A stretch of DNA of 64,000 nt, taken from Methylobacterium sp. R2-1. GTDB lineage: Bacteria > Pseudomonadota > Alphaproteobacteria > Rhizobiales > Beijerinckiaceae. Position 1 is the first letter of the stretch; each line of letters begins with the position of its first letter. The notes below the pieces were generated by a model that did no database searches, was not told the origin of the DNA, and saw only the letters and a program-made list of their open reading frames with translations. Where the stretch lies: NCBI RefSeq assembly GCF_014191355.1, contig NZ_JACHWM010000005.1, positions 186,001 through 250,000 of the forward strand, written 5' to 3'. Position numbers and translations under genes: made by a program. Of the stretch, positions 17,736 to 26,604 are shown piece after piece.

Positions 17736-19268
17736 GTGCCGCCCCTAGACGACCGCCAGCCACCGCCCCGCTTCAACGCGGCCCGTTACTGCCTCGCAGA
17801 GAATGCCCGGCTGCGCGGCGACAAGACCGCGCTGATCATGGTCGGTGAGGGCAGCACGGTCAGTCGCCTCACCTATGCCGAGGCCGACCGGGCGGTGCGC
17901 GGCATCGCGGCGGGGCTGCTCGGCCTCGGGCTGAAGGCCGGCGACCGGGTGATGATCCGCATGGGCAACGAGGCCGACTACGTGCTGGTCTATTTCGGTG
18001 CACTCGCCGCCGGACTTGTCGCCCTGCCCTCCTCGCCGCAACTGACGGTCGATGAGGCCGCCTTCCTGATAGAGAATGCCGGCGTCGCCGCCATGGTGAC
18101 CGGTGAGGGCTTTTCGGATTCCAGCGGTGCTGCGGACTGCATCCAACTCAACTCCGAAACAATCGCGGGGATGAAGGCGGGCGAGCCACTCGCCGACTAC
18201 GCCGACACCGCCGCCGACGACCCGGCGACTCTCGTCTACACCTCCGGCACCACGAGCCGCCCGAAAGGCGTGCTCCACGCCCACCGCGCCATCTGGGGCC
18301 GCCGGCCCATGCACGCGCACTGGCTCGGGCTGACCGAGTCCGACGTCATGCTGCATGCCGGCACCATGAACTGGACTTACACGCTGGGCGTCGGCATCAC
18401 CGACCCCTGGGCCTGCGGCGCAACCACGGTGCTCTACAACGGTCCGCGCGACCGCGCGATCTGGCCCCGCCTGATCGCCGAGCAGGGCGCGACGGTCTTC
18501 GCGGCGGTGCCGAGCGTCTACCGCCAGATCCTCAAATACGCCGATCTCTCCGAGCACGACCTCTCGCGTCTGCGCCACGGCGTGACCGCGGGTGAGGCAC
18601 TCTCGCCCGACCTTCTCGAGGCCTGGACGAAAGCAACGGGGAAGCCGCTCTACGAGGCGCTCGGCATGAGCGAGATCTCGACTTACGTGTCGAGCGGTCC
18701 GACCATCCCCGTGCGGCCCGGCTCGCCCGGCCGGCAACAACCGGGACGCCGCGTCGCGATCCTGCCCGTCGAGGGCCCGCCCGAGCCGCTGCCGACGGGC
18801 GAGTCAGGCCTGCTGGCGATCCACCGCACCGATCCCGGCCTGATGCTCGGCTACTGGCAGCGGCCGGAGGAAGAGGCGGCGGTGATGCACGGCGCGTGGT
18901 TCGCCGGCGGCGATCTCGCGAGCCTCGACGCCGACGGCTACGTCTGGTTCCACGGTCGCAACGACGACCTGATGAATGCCATGGGCTACCGCGTTTCGCC
19001 CGTCGAAGTGGAAGGCGTACTGGCCGGTCATCCCGACGTCGCCGAGGTCGGCGTGACGGAGTTGGCCGTGCGTGCCGATCTACGGGTCATCGCCGCCTTC
19101 GTGGTTCTCCGCTCCGGCGCCGACCCTGACGAGGAGGCGCTGATAGCGTGGTGCGGCGAGCGGCTGGCCGCCTACAAGGCGCCCCGCACCATCCGTTTCC
19201 TCGACGCGCTGCCGCGCACCGCCAATGGCAAGGTTCAACGCAAGCGCCTCGCGGAAGCCGCCGGGTAA
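17736..19268 (+). CDS. AMP-binding acyl-CoA synthetase
   Basis: ANL-superfamily adenylating enzyme, 510 residues from GTG 17736. It activates a carboxylic acid with ATP and joins it to CoA. The P-loop LVYTSGTTSRPKG is at about residues 165-177, EALGMSEISTYVS marks the A5 region, GGDLASLDADGYVWFHGRNDD the A7/A8 hinge, and the catalytic lysine is near the end in RTANGKVQRKRL. An in-frame TTG at 17673, overlapping the acetyltransferase stop, would add 21 residues without family-like sequence, so the GTG is preferred. Resembles benzoate- or medium-chain acyl ligases; substrate uncertain. Confidence 0.87.
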   Translation: MPPLDDRQPPPRFNAARYCLAENARLRGDKTALIMVGEGSTVSRLTYAEADRAVRGIAAGLLGLGLKAGDRVMIRMGNEADYVLVYFGALAAGLVALPSSPQLTVDEAAFLIENAGVAAMVTGEGFSDSSGAADCIQLNSETIAGMKAGEPLADYADTAADDPATLVYTSGTTSRPKGVLHAHRAIWGRRPMHAHWLGLTESDVMLHAGTMNWTYTLGVGITDPWACGATTVLYNGPRDRAIWPRLIAEQGATVFAAVPSVYRQILKYADLSEHDLSRLRHGVTAGEALSPDLLEAWTKATGKPLYEALGMSEISTYVSSGPTIPVRPGSPGRQQPGRRVAILPVEGPPEPLPTGESGLLAIHRTDPGLMLGYWQRPEEEAAVMHGAWFAGGDLASLDADGYVWFHGRNDDLMNAMGYRVSPVEVEGVLAGHPDVAEVGVTELAVRADLRVIAAFVVLRSGADPDEEALIAWCGERLAAYKAPRTIRFLDALPRTANGKVQRKRLAEAAG

Positions 19269-19328
19269 CCGTGCTTGTTCGCACAGAATCCGGCCGCTAG
19301 AGCAATGGCGCCGCGCGTAACGAGACCC

Positions 19329-20111
19329 ATGGCCCCGCTCCCGATCTCCGTCTTCATCATCGTCAAGAACGAGGCCGATCGCATCGGTGCCACCATCGCC
19401 GCGGTGCGTGAGCTTGCCGACGACATCGTTGTGGTCGATTCCGGCTCGACCGACGGGACGCAGGCGCTCGCGGCCTCCCTCGGCGCCCGGGTGATCCACA
19501 ACGACTGGCCGGGTTACGGCCGGCAGAAGCGCTTCGCGGAAGGGCAGTGCCGCCACGACTGGGTGTTCAACCTCGACGCCGACGAGGTGGTGCCCGCCGA
19601 CCTCGCCGAGCAGATCCGTTCCGTCTTCGCGAACGGCGAACCGGCCCACGCCGCGTGGTCCATCCCCATCGCCGAAATCTTCCCCGGCGAGACGCGCCCC
19701 CATCCCTGGGCCTACGTCCTGACCCCGGTCCGGCTCTACCGGCGGGACTTGAGCACCTACTCCACCTCGCCGGTCCATGACCGAGTGGTACTGGGGCCGG
19801 GCGTCACCACGGGGCGGATCAAGGGACGCATCCACCATTTCTCGGTGCGCTCGCTCGGCGACCAACTCGACAAGCTCAACCGGTACTCCGACCAGCAAGC
19901 GGACGACCTGGATGCTCGCGGCGTGACGATCTCATCTTGGCGCCTCTATGTGGAATTGCCGGGCAACTTCCTGAAAGCCTATTTCGGCCGCCGCCACTTC
20001 GTGCGCGGCGCCTACGGTTTCCTCACGGCGATGAACTACGCGATCTCCCGCCACCTGCGCGTGGCCAAGCATTACGAGCGCCGCGTCACAACCCCGCGCC
20101 GACCGGGTTGA
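19329..20111 (+). CDS. Glycosyltransferase family 2 (LPS-core WaaE/KdtX-like)
   Basis: Protein of 260 residues with a GT-A fold. It opens PISVFIIVKNEADRIG and has VVVDSGSTDGTQ (about 35-46) and the metal-binding FNLDADEVV (about 83-91). The pattern matches WaaE/KdtX-like transferases that decorate the lipopolysaccharide core. In-frame ATG at 19305 or TTG at 19275 are alternative starts adding 8 or 18 residues; 19329 begins right at the conserved strand. It lies just upstream of tRNA-Ser. Confidence 0.85.
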   Translation: MAPLPISVFIIVKNEADRIGATIAAVRELADDIVVVDSGSTDGTQALAASLGARVIHNDWPGYGRQKRFAEGQCRHDWVFNLDADEVVPADLAEQIRSVFANGEPAHAAWSIPIAEIFPGETRPHPWAYVLTPVRLYRRDLSTYSTSPVHDRVVLGPGVTTGRIKGRIHHFSVRSLGDQLDKLNRYSDQQADDLDARGVTISSWRLYVELPGNFLKAYFGRRHFVRGAYGFLTAMNYAISRHLRVAKHYERRVTTPRRPG

Positions 20112-20146
20112 CCCGCCGCCCCGGAGCTTCTACAGCCGAGCGGCGG

Positions 20147-20239
20147 GGAGACGTGGCCGAGAGGCTGAAGGCACTCGTTTGCTAAATGAGCATACCCCTA
20201 ATAAGGGTATCGAGGGTTCGAATCCCTCCGTCTCCGCCA
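20147..20239 (+). tRNA. tRNA-Ser, anticodon GCT
   Basis: Acceptor stem GGAGACG (20147-20153) pairs with CGTCTCC (20229-20235). The anticodon loop CGTTTGCTAAATG shows GCT. A long variable arm (ACCCCTAATAAGGGT) identifies a class II serine tRNA, and GGTTCGAATCC is the T arm. The 3' CCA is encoded at 20237-20239. It reads serine codons AGC/AGU. Confidence 0.97.
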
Positions 20240-20761
20240 CTCACTTTTCGTTATATTGTAATGAGCTAGCAAAGCATCGGCGAGGTGCTTCGTTGCAGCT
20301 TCATGGCTCCGGACTTGTAGCAGCTCCCTGCCCTTCCACCCCAAGCTGTCGATGCCCGCATTTGCCTGTTGAGCATTGTCGGCGTGCTGAGCGCACCAGC
20401 CGCCACCTGACTTTCCAGATGCAGCGATCAGCAACCGGCCTTCCATCCAACGCTTAGTGATCGTCGTTCAGCCGATGCAGCCGCTCGGGAGTGGTACGGA
20501 CGCTTTCGGCCGATTGTAATCTCAAGCGTACGGGCCGAGACCCAGGCACGCGGGTCACATTTCAGGTTCAACCCGCGCCGGACCGGCAAGCCGTCAGGTC
20601 GCGAGCGTGGCAAGGCTCATGCAGATCAAGGCAGGCGGTTCGAGACCGCGGCGGTCGGCACCGCGACATGCCGGAAGGTGGCGGCGAACAAACAGCCGGG
20701 CGCCGGGTTAGCCGGCCAGTGGCCCGGAACGCTCCGATCCGGCAGTACGTCGAGGACTTTC
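20240..20761. other. Gene-poor stretch downstream of tRNA-Ser
   Basis: About 520 bases with no credible gene. Its first 200 bases look less GC-rich than the surroundings and hold only short frames with no protein-like sequence. Position directly after a tRNA 3' end is a classic integration point, but I find no second copy of the tRNA 3' end in the window, and no integrase follows. It could be a scar of an old insertion or simple intergenic DNA. Confidence 0.4.
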
Positions 20762-21637
20762 ATGACCAGTGACAGGGCTCGATCGGAGCCGATCCGGCGC
20801 GGAGCGGATCTCGGTGCCACGCTGACGCGAGGTCTGCTCGCGGGTGCCGCCGGTGTCGCCGCAATGACGCTTGCCGAGAAGGTCGAGCAGCACGTGACGG
20901 GACGGCCGAACTCCTTCGTTCCGGCTCATACGCTTCGCCGCATCCTCGGCTTACCGGCAAGGCCGGACCGAGAGCGGATCGGCCTCAACTGGACCATGCA
21001 CTGGGGCCAGGGCATCGCCCTTGGCCCGCTCAGGATGCTCATGGCCGAGCGCGGCATGCGCGGTTCGGTGGCCTCGTTCCTGTTCCTGAACATCCGCCTG
21101 ATCAACGATCAGGCGCTCGAGAACCTGACCGGCGCCGGCGCGCCGCCCTGGACTTGGCCGCGCGACGAGCAGCGGATCGATCTGCTGCACAAGGCGATCT
21201 ATGCCTTTGTGGCAGGGTACGTGGCCGATCAGCTCGCGCAGAACGCGGATCGCGAACGGCGACACGGCCATGCCGATGACGGACGGACTTCGACGACCGA
21301 TGACGGGAGGGGCCTTCTCCGGAACACGCGTCCGCGCCGTCCGCGATCCGACGGCCGCTTGAGAAGGCCGCCGGAACCAGGACAAGCGGCGAGCAACGCA
21401 GCAAACCGAGCGTTCGGCGTACGGGTGGATGTGCCCGGGCGCTCCGACCGCGACAGCATCCCAGTGCTCGTGATCGCGAGGGACGAACAAGAGGCCGAAC
21501 TCGTTGCCGCCGAAGCAGCCGGCTCGAACGCTCAGGCCGAAGTGTTTCGGGAGCTGACCGCGGCGGAGATCAGGGAGCATCGCCTCGATCTGAACAGACG
21601 CGGCAGCGTCACGACCCTGGCCGTGCTCAACCTCTAG
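20762..21637 (+). CDS. Hypothetical protein, two-part
   Basis: Protein of 291 residues, unknown function. The N-terminal part (about 1-165) has a hydrophobic stretch GLLAGAAGVAAMTLAEKVEQ, then motifs LNWTMHWGQGIALGPLRMLM and GAPPWTWPRDEQRIDLLHKAIYAF, suggesting a conserved small membrane-associated family. A low-complexity Arg/Asp/Gly linker (about 165-220) leads to a distinct C-terminal part that reads like a small alpha/beta domain (SIPVLVIARDEQEAELVAAE). ATG 20762 was chosen over upstream starts because family-like sequence begins after it. A frameshift or gene fusion in the linker is possible. Confidence 0.55.
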   Translation: MTSDRARSEPIRRGADLGATLTRGLLAGAAGVAAMTLAEKVEQHVTGRPNSFVPAHTLRRILGLPARPDRERIGLNWTMHWGQGIALGPLRMLMAERGMRGSVASFLFLNIRLINDQALENLTGAGAPPWTWPRDEQRIDLLHKAIYAFVAGYVADQLAQNADRERRHGHADDGRTSTTDDGRGLLRNTRPRRPRSDGRLRRPPEPGQAASNAANRAFGVRVDVPGRSDRDSIPVLVIARDEQEAELVAAEAAGSNAQAEVFRELTAAEIREHRLDLNRRGSVTTLAVLNL

Positions 21638-21726
21638 CACCAACGATCTGCAGGCACCCGGCCCTCGCGGAAAGCCGATGCGCCTGACGCGCGCCTGACG
21701 TCGCCAGGACAGGTTCGGTGGCTCGC

Positions 21727-23079
21727 TCATGCCGCTCGACTGTGCACGGCGGCGGATGTCCCGAGATGCGCGTCGAAGAGTGCCGCCACGTTTCGGACGA
21801 AGGGCCTCGCATCCTCCGGAACGCGCAGCACGGCGCCCTCGCGCCTGACCAGGCCGTGCGCCGTGAGCGTGGGCAATCGAGGAAGGGACGCGAGCAGAGC
21901 ATCCGGATCCCGGCCGTAGGATCGCGAGACGTCCGCGACATCGACGGCGAAATCGCACATGATCCGCTCGATGAGCGCCGCCCGCAGCCGGTCTTCCGAC
22001 GTCAGGACATAGCCCTTGAGCGTCGCGAACTCGCCCCGCTCGATGCGTTCGGCGTAGGTGCGAAGCACCAGATCGTTCTGCACGTAACCCTGCGGAAGGC
22101 GCCCGATCGCCGAGGCACCGAAGCCGATCAGCGCATCGCTAGAGTCCGTGGTGTAGCCCTGAAAGTTGCGGCGAAGCTCACCTTTCGCACGCGCGGCCGC
22201 CATCGAATCCTCCGGCCGGGCATAGTGGTCGAGTCCGATCCGCCGGTAGCCGGCCCGCATGAGTGTTTCCGCGATGGCCTCCGCCTGTGCCCGCCGGGCG
22301 GCGCCATCCGGCAGCATCGCCTCGTCGATCCGGCGCTGATGCTTCTTGAAGCTGGGCACATGCGCATAGCCGAACACCGCCAGTCGGTCGGGCCGGAGCG
22401 CCAAGCATTGCCGCACCGTCTCGATACAGGACTGCACGCTCTGATGCGGCAGGCCGTAGATCAGGTCGAGATTGATCCCGTGAATGCCGGCCGCTCGCAG
22501 CCCGGTGACAGCCGCTTCGGTGACGGCGTAGTCCTGGCGGCGGCGGATTGCGTCCTGCACCAACGGGTCGAAGCTCTGAACACCGAGGCTCGCCCGCGTG
22601 ACGCCCGCCTCGCCGAGCGCGCGCATCATTGCGGGCGCGAGTGTGCGCGGATCGACCTCGACGGCGATTTCGGCGTTCGGGGCGAACGGGAACTTGTCAC
22701 GCAGAAACGCGGTGAGGTCGCGGAAGGCCTCGGGCTCCATGATGGTCGGCGTGCCACCTCCGAAATGGACGTGACGCACCAATGGCGGGTGTTCCAGATG
22801 CCCGACCACCAAGCCCACCTCACGCTTGAGCGTCGCGAGGTAATCGGCAACGGGCGCGTCATGTTGGGTGATGTGCGTGTGGCAACCGCAGTACCAGCAC
22901 ATCGACCGGCAGAACGGGACGTGCAGATAGAGAGAAGCCGTCGCGCCCGCCGGGAGCGCGCGCAGCCACGCGGCATAGGCCGCCGGATCGATCTCGCCGG
23001 TGAAGTGCGGGCTGGCCGGATAGCTCGTGTAGCGGGGAAGCCGCTCGTCTCCGTAGAGTGTCTTCAACTCCTCCCGCAT
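21727..23079 (-). CDS. hemN: Oxygen-independent coproporphyrinogen III dehydrogenase
   Basis: Radical-SAM enzyme of 450 residues that makes protoporphyrinogen IX without oxygen. The cluster motif is C57-x3-C61-x2-C64 with the HemN-specific extra Cys66 (CRSMCWYCGC). HFGGGTPT and GVQSFDP follow, with the C-terminal HemN domain after about residue 330. Length is typical of true HemN. An FNR/FixK-type box lies about 90 bases upstream of the start codon, consistent with induction at low oxygen. The gene stands alone on this strand. Confidence 0.95.
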   Translation of the reverse strand: MREELKTLYGDERLPRYTSYPASPHFTGEIDPAAYAAWLRALPAGATASLYLHVPFCRSMCWYCGCHTHITQHDAPVADYLATLKREVGLVVGHLEHPPLVRHVHFGGGTPTIMEPEAFRDLTAFLRDKFPFAPNAEIAVEVDPRTLAPAMMRALGEAGVTRASLGVQSFDPLVQDAIRRRQDYAVTEAAVTGLRAAGIHGINLDLIYGLPHQSVQSCIETVRQCLALRPDRLAVFGYAHVPSFKKHQRRIDEAMLPDGAARRAQAEAIAETLMRAGYRRIGLDHYARPEDSMAAARAKGELRRNFQGYTTDSSDALIGFGASAIGRLPQGYVQNDLVLRTYAERIERGEFATLKGYVLTSEDRLRAALIERIMCDFAVDVADVSRSYGRDPDALLASLPRLPTLTAHGLVRREGAVLRVPEDARPFVRNVAALFDAHLGTSAAVHSRAA

Positions 23080-23162
23080 GCGCGCCGCTCCCTGGTGACT
23101 GCCGGCGGCTCCCGCCGCCTCGTCTCGGGCGCAGGGTTAAGGGATCGCTTCCCGCACGGGCT

Positions 23163-23176
23163 TTGATGTGGCTCAA
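23163..23176 (-). promoter_or_regulatory. FNR/FixK-type box upstream of hemN
   Basis: Read on the minus strand the site is TTGAGCCACATCAA, a full match to TTGA-N6-TCAA and one base off the strict FNR consensus TTGAT-N4-ATCAA. It is centred about 90 bases before the hemN start codon, a normal distance for an activator site. Regulation of hemN by FnrN/FixK proteins is well known in alphaproteobacteria. Confidence 0.7.
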
Positions 23177-23294
23177 TCCTGCGGCTGCCATCGCGTGGGG
23201 CAGGCCGATCCGCACGCCGAGGCCTTGCCACGTGCCGGTTCAGGACCTCGACGCGCCTCACGGCACCGTTAGCGGGCGGCTCATTGCGCTCGAC

Positions 23295-24416
23295 TCAGAC
23301 CGCCGGAAGCGGCTCCGGCTCGTTGGCGAAATGCTTTGAGAGCTTGAGTCCCTGTGCCTGATAGTTCGAGCCGGCGCCCGCGCCGTAGAGGGTCGCCGGC
23401 CGCGCCAGCATGCGCTCGTAGACAAGGCGCCCGACGATCTGGCCGTCCTCCAGCAGGAACGGGACGTCGCGGGAGCGCACCTCCAGGACAGCGCGGGCAC
23501 CGGCGCCCCCTGCCTCACTGAGGCCGAAGCCGGGATCGAAGAAGCCGGCATAGTGAACGCGGAACTCGCCGACGAGGGGATCGAACGGGACCATCTCTGC
23601 CGCGTGGTCGGCGGGCACCCGCACCGCCTCTTTCGAGGCCAGGATGTAGAATTGGCCGGGATCGAGGATCAGCGTGCGGCTGCCGTCCGCGGACAGCGGT
23701 TCCCAGAAGTCCCGCGTGCGGTGACCGCGCGGCCGGTCCACATCGATCAGGCCGGTGTGACGCTTCGCCCGGTAGCCGATCAGGCCGTCGAAGCCCGCGA
23801 GATCGACCGAGACCGGCACGCCGCCCTGGAGCGAGGGCGTCACCGCATCGATCAGCGGATCGCTGGCGTGGAGCGCGGCGAGTTCGGCCTCGCGCAGCCG
23901 CGGATCGCCCTGTCGGAAGCGGATCTGCGACAGGCGCGAGCCGGTTCGAACCCGAACCGGAAAGGTTCGCGGCGAGATCTCGGCATAGAGCTGGCCGGCA
24001 TAGCCCGCCTCGATCTGGTCGAAGGCGCTGGCCCGATCGGTGATGACGCGGGTGAACACGTCGATGCGCCCTGTCGAGCTTTTCGGGTTGGCGCTGGCGC
24101 TGAGTTCGCGGGGCAGCGCCAGAGCCTCCTGAAGCTCTGCGATGTAGACGCAGCCCGTCTCCAGCACGGCGCCCCTGGTCAGGTCGATCTCGTGCAGCGC
24201 GAACGCCTCGACGCAGGCCGCCACCGAGCGTTCGCCGCCGGGCAGGAAGCTGGTGCGCACTCGGTAGGCGCGGGTGCCGAGCCGAAGGTCGAGGCTCGCG
24301 GGCTGAATCTGGTCGGCGGCGTAGACGGTCGCGGGGCGGATCGCCCCGGCCTCCGTCAGCGCCGTGATGGCCTGCGCCGGCAGGATGCCGGATGCGGCCG
24401 GCACGTCTCCGCTCAT
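23295..24416 (-). CDS. dcd: dCTP deaminase (long alphaproteobacterial form)
   Basis: 2'-deoxycytidine 5'-triphosphate deaminase of 373 residues, roughly twice the length of E. coli Dcd, with two dUTPase-like halves. This long form is usual in Rhizobiales. Visible motifs include IQPASLDLRLG (about 35-45), SANPKSSTGRIDVFTR (about 118-133) and, in the second half, LTLILDPGQFY-like and VHYAGFFDPGFG. It supplies dUMP precursors for thymidylate. ATG 24414-24416 overlaps the stop of an upstream membrane-protein gene by four bases. Confidence 0.9.
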   Translation of the reverse strand: MSGDVPAASGILPAQAITALTEAGAIRPATVYAADQIQPASLDLRLGTRAYRVRTSFLPGGERSVAACVEAFALHEIDLTRGAVLETGCVYIAELQEALALPRELSASANPKSSTGRIDVFTRVITDRASAFDQIEAGYAGQLYAEISPRTFPVRVRTGSRLSQIRFRQGDPRLREAELAALHASDPLIDAVTPSLQGGVPVSVDLAGFDGLIGYRAKRHTGLIDVDRPRGHRTRDFWEPLSADGSRTLILDPGQFYILASKEAVRVPADHAAEMVPFDPLVGEFRVHYAGFFDPGFGLSEAGGAGARAVLEVRSRDVPFLLEDGQIVGRLVYERMLARPATLYGAGAGSNYQAQGLKLSKHFANEPEPLPAV

Positions 24417-24904
24417 CGTCCCGTCCCCTCGCCTCTTTTTTTGGCCTCGGCCGCCGCGCGCTCCGCCGCCTCGATTACGACCACCATCCTCGCAAGCGCC
24501 AGCCGGGCACAGGCCCCCATTGCCACGAGGCCGGCCAGCGCGCTCGCGAGCAGCGGGAACAGGTCGGGCCGCAGCCCCGACGCGACGGCCACCACCGCAG
24601 CACCGATCCACGTCGCATTCCCGAGCGCGAGCATCGGCGAAGGCAAGGCGTGGAACTCAGTCTCTACGCCCGTCCGCTGCCGGACCGCCCGAGCCACGAT
24701 CCGCGCCGCGGCGTCGAGGCCGAGCGCCAGAACCAGCGCGAGCGCCGGCCAGCGGTTCTGGGCCGGATTGCCGTACGCGAAGACGAGAGCCAGACCGAGC
24801 GTCAGGACGATCCCGAGGACGGTGCCGGCCGTGATGGGCGCGCGGTCAGGCCGCGCGGTCTCCACGGCCCCCTCCAAGCCTTCCCGGTGCGAAGCGTTCG
24901 GCAC
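24413..24904 (-). CDS. Hypothetical integral membrane protein upstream of dcd
   Basis: Protein of about 163 residues from GTG 24904, or 199 from ATG 25012. The shorter start is favoured by a GGAG-like ribosome site and by the basic, unstructured look of the extra 36 residues. Four hydrophobic segments are visible (TVLGIVLTLGLALVFAY, WPALALVLALGLDAAARI, ATWIGAAVVAVASGL and LLASALAGLVAMGACARLAL). A Lys/Arg/Glu-rich tail ends the protein. Its stop overlaps the dcd start (ATGA), so the two are coupled. No function can be assigned. Confidence 0.65.
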   Translation of the reverse strand: MPNASHREGLEGAVETARPDRAPITAGTVLGIVLTLGLALVFAYGNPAQNRWPALALVLALGLDAAARIVARAVRQRTGVETEFHALPSPMLALGNATWIGAAVVAVASGLRPDLFPLLASALAGLVAMGACARLALARMVVVIEAAERAAAEAKKRGEGTGR

Positions 24905-25029
24905 GTGGTCTCCGGCCTCCGCCCACCGTAGGATACCGTGATTGACGAGGTTTCTGGCGCCACGTACCACGGCGCGTCGCAGATGTCGCGATGCGGCCTG
25001 CGTGCCGTCCACGGAGATGCTTTCACGCG

Positions 25030-25422
25030 ATGTACAAGGCCGAGACGCGCGGCATCACGGTGACGGTGGAGCCCCGATTTGTCGAGGAGGAGTCCTCGCC
25101 GGGGGAGAGCCGCTACTTCTTCGCCTACACCGTCGAAATCGTGAATAACGGGAGCGAGCAGGTGCAGCTCCGCTCGCGCCACTGGCGGATCATCGACGGG
25201 CGCGGTGCCTGCCAAGAGGTGCGCGGCGCCGGCGTCGTCGGCAAGCAGCCGGTGCTCGAGCCGGGCGAGTCGTTCAGCTACACCAGCGGCTGCCCCCTCA
25301 CCACACCGGACGGCCTGATGGCCGGCAGCTACACGATGTCCACGATCGGCGGCGAGAGCTTCGAGGCGGAGATCCCGGCCTTCTCGCTGGACTCGCCCCA
25401 TATGCGCCGCGTCGTCCATTGA
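25030..25422 (+). CDS. apaG: ApaG protein
   Basis: Protein of 130 residues with the ApaG immunoglobulin-like fold, associated with divalent-cation and diadenosine-nucleotide phenotypes. Family signatures are [15 protein letters not shown] (about 27-41), [13 protein letters not shown] and GEYF-like [27 protein letters not shown] 25030 follows a weak ribosome site and starts right at the conserved domain; ATG 24991 would add 13 residues without similarity. Its stop codon overlaps the start of argE. Confidence 0.93.
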   Translation: MYKAETRGITVTVEPRFVEEESSPGESRYFFAYTVEIVNNGSEQVQLRSRHWRIIDGRGACQEVRGAGVVGKQPVLEPGESFSYTSGCPLTTPDGLMAGSYTMSTIGGESFEAEIPAFSLDSPHMRRVVH

Positions 25423-26594
25423 CGGCGCCGGCAAGCGGCACCCGCTTCACGCCGCTGGAGCTTCTCGAGCGGCTCGTCGCGTTCGACACCGAAAGTTCGA
25501 AGTCGAACCTCGCGCTGATCGACTTCGTGGCCGGTTACCTCGACGGCTGGGGGGTGCCGCATGTCCGAGTGCCGAACGCGGACGGTGACAAGGCCGCGCT
25601 ATTCGCCACCCTGGGGCCGGTGACCGACGGCGGCATCGTGCTCTCCGGCCATACAGACGTGGTTCCGGTGACGGGACAGGCCTGGACCAGCGACCCGTTC
25701 CGCCTGCGCGTCGTCGACGGCCGCGCCTACGGTCGGGGCGCCGTCGATATGAAGGGGTTCGATGCCCTCGCGCTTGCCCTCGTGCCTGCGGCGCTGGAAG
25801 CCGGGCTGACGCGGCCGATCCATATCCTGCTCTCCTACGACGAGGAGACGACCTGCCTCGGCGTCACCGACACCATCGCCCGCTTCGGCACGAACTTGCC
25901 GCGGCCCGGCGCGGTGATCGTCGGCGAGCCGACCGGAATGCAGGTGGCGGACGCGCACAAGAGCGTCGTGACCTACAGCACCACCGTGCATGGCCACGCG
26001 GCGCATTCGGCAAAACCGGGACTCGGCGCCAATGCGGTGATGGCGGCGGCCGACCTGATCGCGGAGCTGAACCGTATCGCTGACGCGATGATCGCCCGCG
26101 GCGACGCCTCCGGCCGGTTCGACCCGCCGAACACCACGGTCCATGTCGGCATGATCGAGGGCGGCACCGCGCGCAACATCCTGCCGAAGCTCTGCACCTT
26201 CCTGTGGGAGTTCCGCGCCTTGCCTGACCTCGATATGGCCGAGATCCCCGCCCTCTTCGCGGCGGCCTGCGAGCGGGTCACGCGGGACCGTCTCAACCGC
26301 TACGGCGATTACGGGCGCATCGAGACGATCGAGGAGGTGTCGGTGCCAGGGCTCGCGCCCGATCCCGGCTCGGAGGCCGAGCGGCTGGCCCTGCGGCTCG
26401 CCGGCCGCAACGCCACCATCACCGTTCCCTATGCCACCGAGGCCGGGCGCTTCCAGCGTGCCGGTATCCCGACCGTAGTGTGCGGTCCCGGTTCGATCGA
26501 TCAGGCGCATCAGCCGGACGAGTTCATCACCCTCGAAGAACTCGGCCGCGGCGAGGCCTTCATGCGCCGGCTGGTCGAGGCCTGCGCCCACTGA
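25419..26594 (+). CDS. argE: Acetylornithine deacetylase
   Basis: M20-family metalloamidase of 391 residues that removes acetate from N-acetylornithine in arginine synthesis. The metal-site motifs are [11 protein letters not shown] (about 73-83), [13 protein letters not shown] (about 105-117) and YDEETTCLG (about 143-151), with the dimerisation domain in the middle. The start appears to be TTG 25419, overlapping the apaG stop; no better in-frame start precedes the conserved opening. The bestrophin-like gene begins ten bases later. Confidence 0.9.
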   Translation: MTAPASGTRFTPLELLERLVAFDTESSKSNLALIDFVAGYLDGWGVPHVRVPNADGDKAALFATLGPVTDGGIVLSGHTDVVPVTGQAWTSDPFRLRVVDGRAYGRGAVDMKGFDALALALVPAALEAGLTRPIHILLSYDEETTCLGVTDTIARFGTNLPRPGAVIVGEPTGMQVADAHKSVVTYSTTVHGHAAHSAKPGLGANAVMAAADLIAELNRIADAMIARGDASGRFDPPNTTVHVGMIEGGTARNILPKLCTFLWEFRALPDLDMAEIPALFAAACERVTRDRLNRYGDYGRIETIEEVSVPGLAPDPGSEAERLALRLAGRNATITVPYATEAGRFQRAGIPTVVCGPGSIDQAHQPDEFITLEELGRGEAFMRRLVEACAH

Positions 26595-26604
26595 TGCCGA
26601 TGCG

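Noticed and set aside
20147-20239. Active integration site at tRNA-Ser
   Set aside because: No direct repeat of the tRNA 3' end and no integrase gene in the window; kept only as a possible scar.
20179-20457. Short open frame crossing the tRNA-Ser gene and the region after it
   Set aside because: It reads through the tRNA sequence and has no protein-like features.
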